Part shown: one piece after another, positions 7,228-7,263 of the stretch
Position numbering within the stretch: the stretch's first letter is position 1
Layout of the letters: every line of letters begins with the position of its first letter
From: an uncultured Collinsella sp.
GTDB taxonomy: Bacteria > Actinomycetota > Coriobacteriia > Coriobacteriales > Coriobacteriaceae
Assembly: GCA_958439775.1 (NCBI GenBank)
Contig: CAUBWQ010000040.1
Coordinates: forward strand, 1-7,263
Direction: 5' to 3'
DNA: 7,263 nucleotides
The notes under the pieces: generated by a model
Told to the model about the DNA's origin: nothing
Databases searched by the model: none
What the model saw: only the letters and a program-made list of their open reading frames with translations
Program-made: the position numbers and the translations under genes

Positions 7228-7263
7228 ATGCTGAAGCTTTGGAAGGTTAACGCCAAGGCCGGC
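7228..7263 (+). CDS. hyfH: Hydrogenase-4 iron-sulfur subunit H, first 12 codons only; 3' end outside window
   Basis: The frame begins one base after the hyfG stop and reads MLKLWKVNAKAG to the window edge. It follows a GAGGAGG ribosome binding site at 7212-7218. The opening MLKL-K---KAG resembles the N-terminus I recall for HyfH/HycF, NuoI-like proteins with two [4Fe-4S] clusters that carry electrons towards the large subunit. The gene order (hyfH follows hyfG in the E. coli hyf operon) is the main support. None of the cluster-binding cysteines lies within the visible part, so the function is inferred from position. Confidence 0.75.
   Translation, partial: MLKLWKVNAKAG

Noticed and set aside
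5415..7256. Two open frames on the - strand (5415-6317 and 6318-7256) opposite hyfG
   Set aside because: Both are in register with hyfG codons and run end to end across it. They have no membrane, cysteine or catalytic motifs, and HyfG is unmistakable.

Overview
The window lies inside one operon for a membrane-bound, complex I-like [NiFe] hydrogenase of the hydrogenase-4 (Hyf, group 4a / formate hydrogenlyase) type. Every gene is on the + strand, in the order hyfB(3' part)-hyfC-hyfD-hyfE-hyfF-hyfG-hyfH(first 12 codons). From memory, this is the same order as in the Escherichia coli hyf operon. Both ends of the window cut through genes, so the operon continues on both sides.

Layout: 1-801 is the C-terminal 266 residues of HyfB (NuoL-like). 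819-1742 is HyfC (NuoH-like membrane anchor). 1759-3216 is HyfD and 3884-5449 is HyfF, two NuoM/NuoN-like antiporter subunits. 3227-3880 is HyfE, a small NuoK-type membrane protein. 5454-7226 is HyfG, the catalytic large subunit, a fusion of a NuoC-like domain and a NuoD-like [NiFe] domain. 7228-7263 is the start of HyfH, the predicted ferredoxin-like electron-transfer subunit. Spacers shrink along the operon: 17, 16, 10, 3, 4 and 1 bases. Each start has a purine-rich Shine-Dalgarno sequence, often lying inside or across the end of the preceding gene. No promoter, terminator, RNA gene, repeat or mobile element was found, and no stretch without a gene exceeds 17 bases.

How the genes work together (family knowledge plus inference): HyfG and the downstream iron-sulfur subunits would form the peripheral arm that reduces protons to H2 or oxidises H2. 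HyfC anchors that arm. HyfB, HyfD, HyfE and HyfF form an extended membrane arm thought to couple the redox reaction to proton or sodium movement. HyfD, HyfE and HyfF together distinguish the hydrogenase-4 architecture from the shorter Hyc (hydrogenase-3) complex. The catalytic subunit keeps both CxxC nickel-binding motifs and a C-terminal extension of the kind removed by a HycI-type protease, so the enzyme looks functional. Formate linkage cannot be judged, because no formate dehydrogenase gene lies in the window.

Organism: DNA is GC-rich with strong GC preference at third codon positions, Shine-Dalgarno sites are strong, and five of six visible stops are TAG. Together with a Hyf operon this would suit an anaerobic actinobacterium of class Coriobacteriia (for example Collinsella or a relative), but that is a guess from general impression, not a match. 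I see no undescribed system here; the window reads as an intact, conventional energy-conserving hydrogenase operon with a few residue-level points worth checking.
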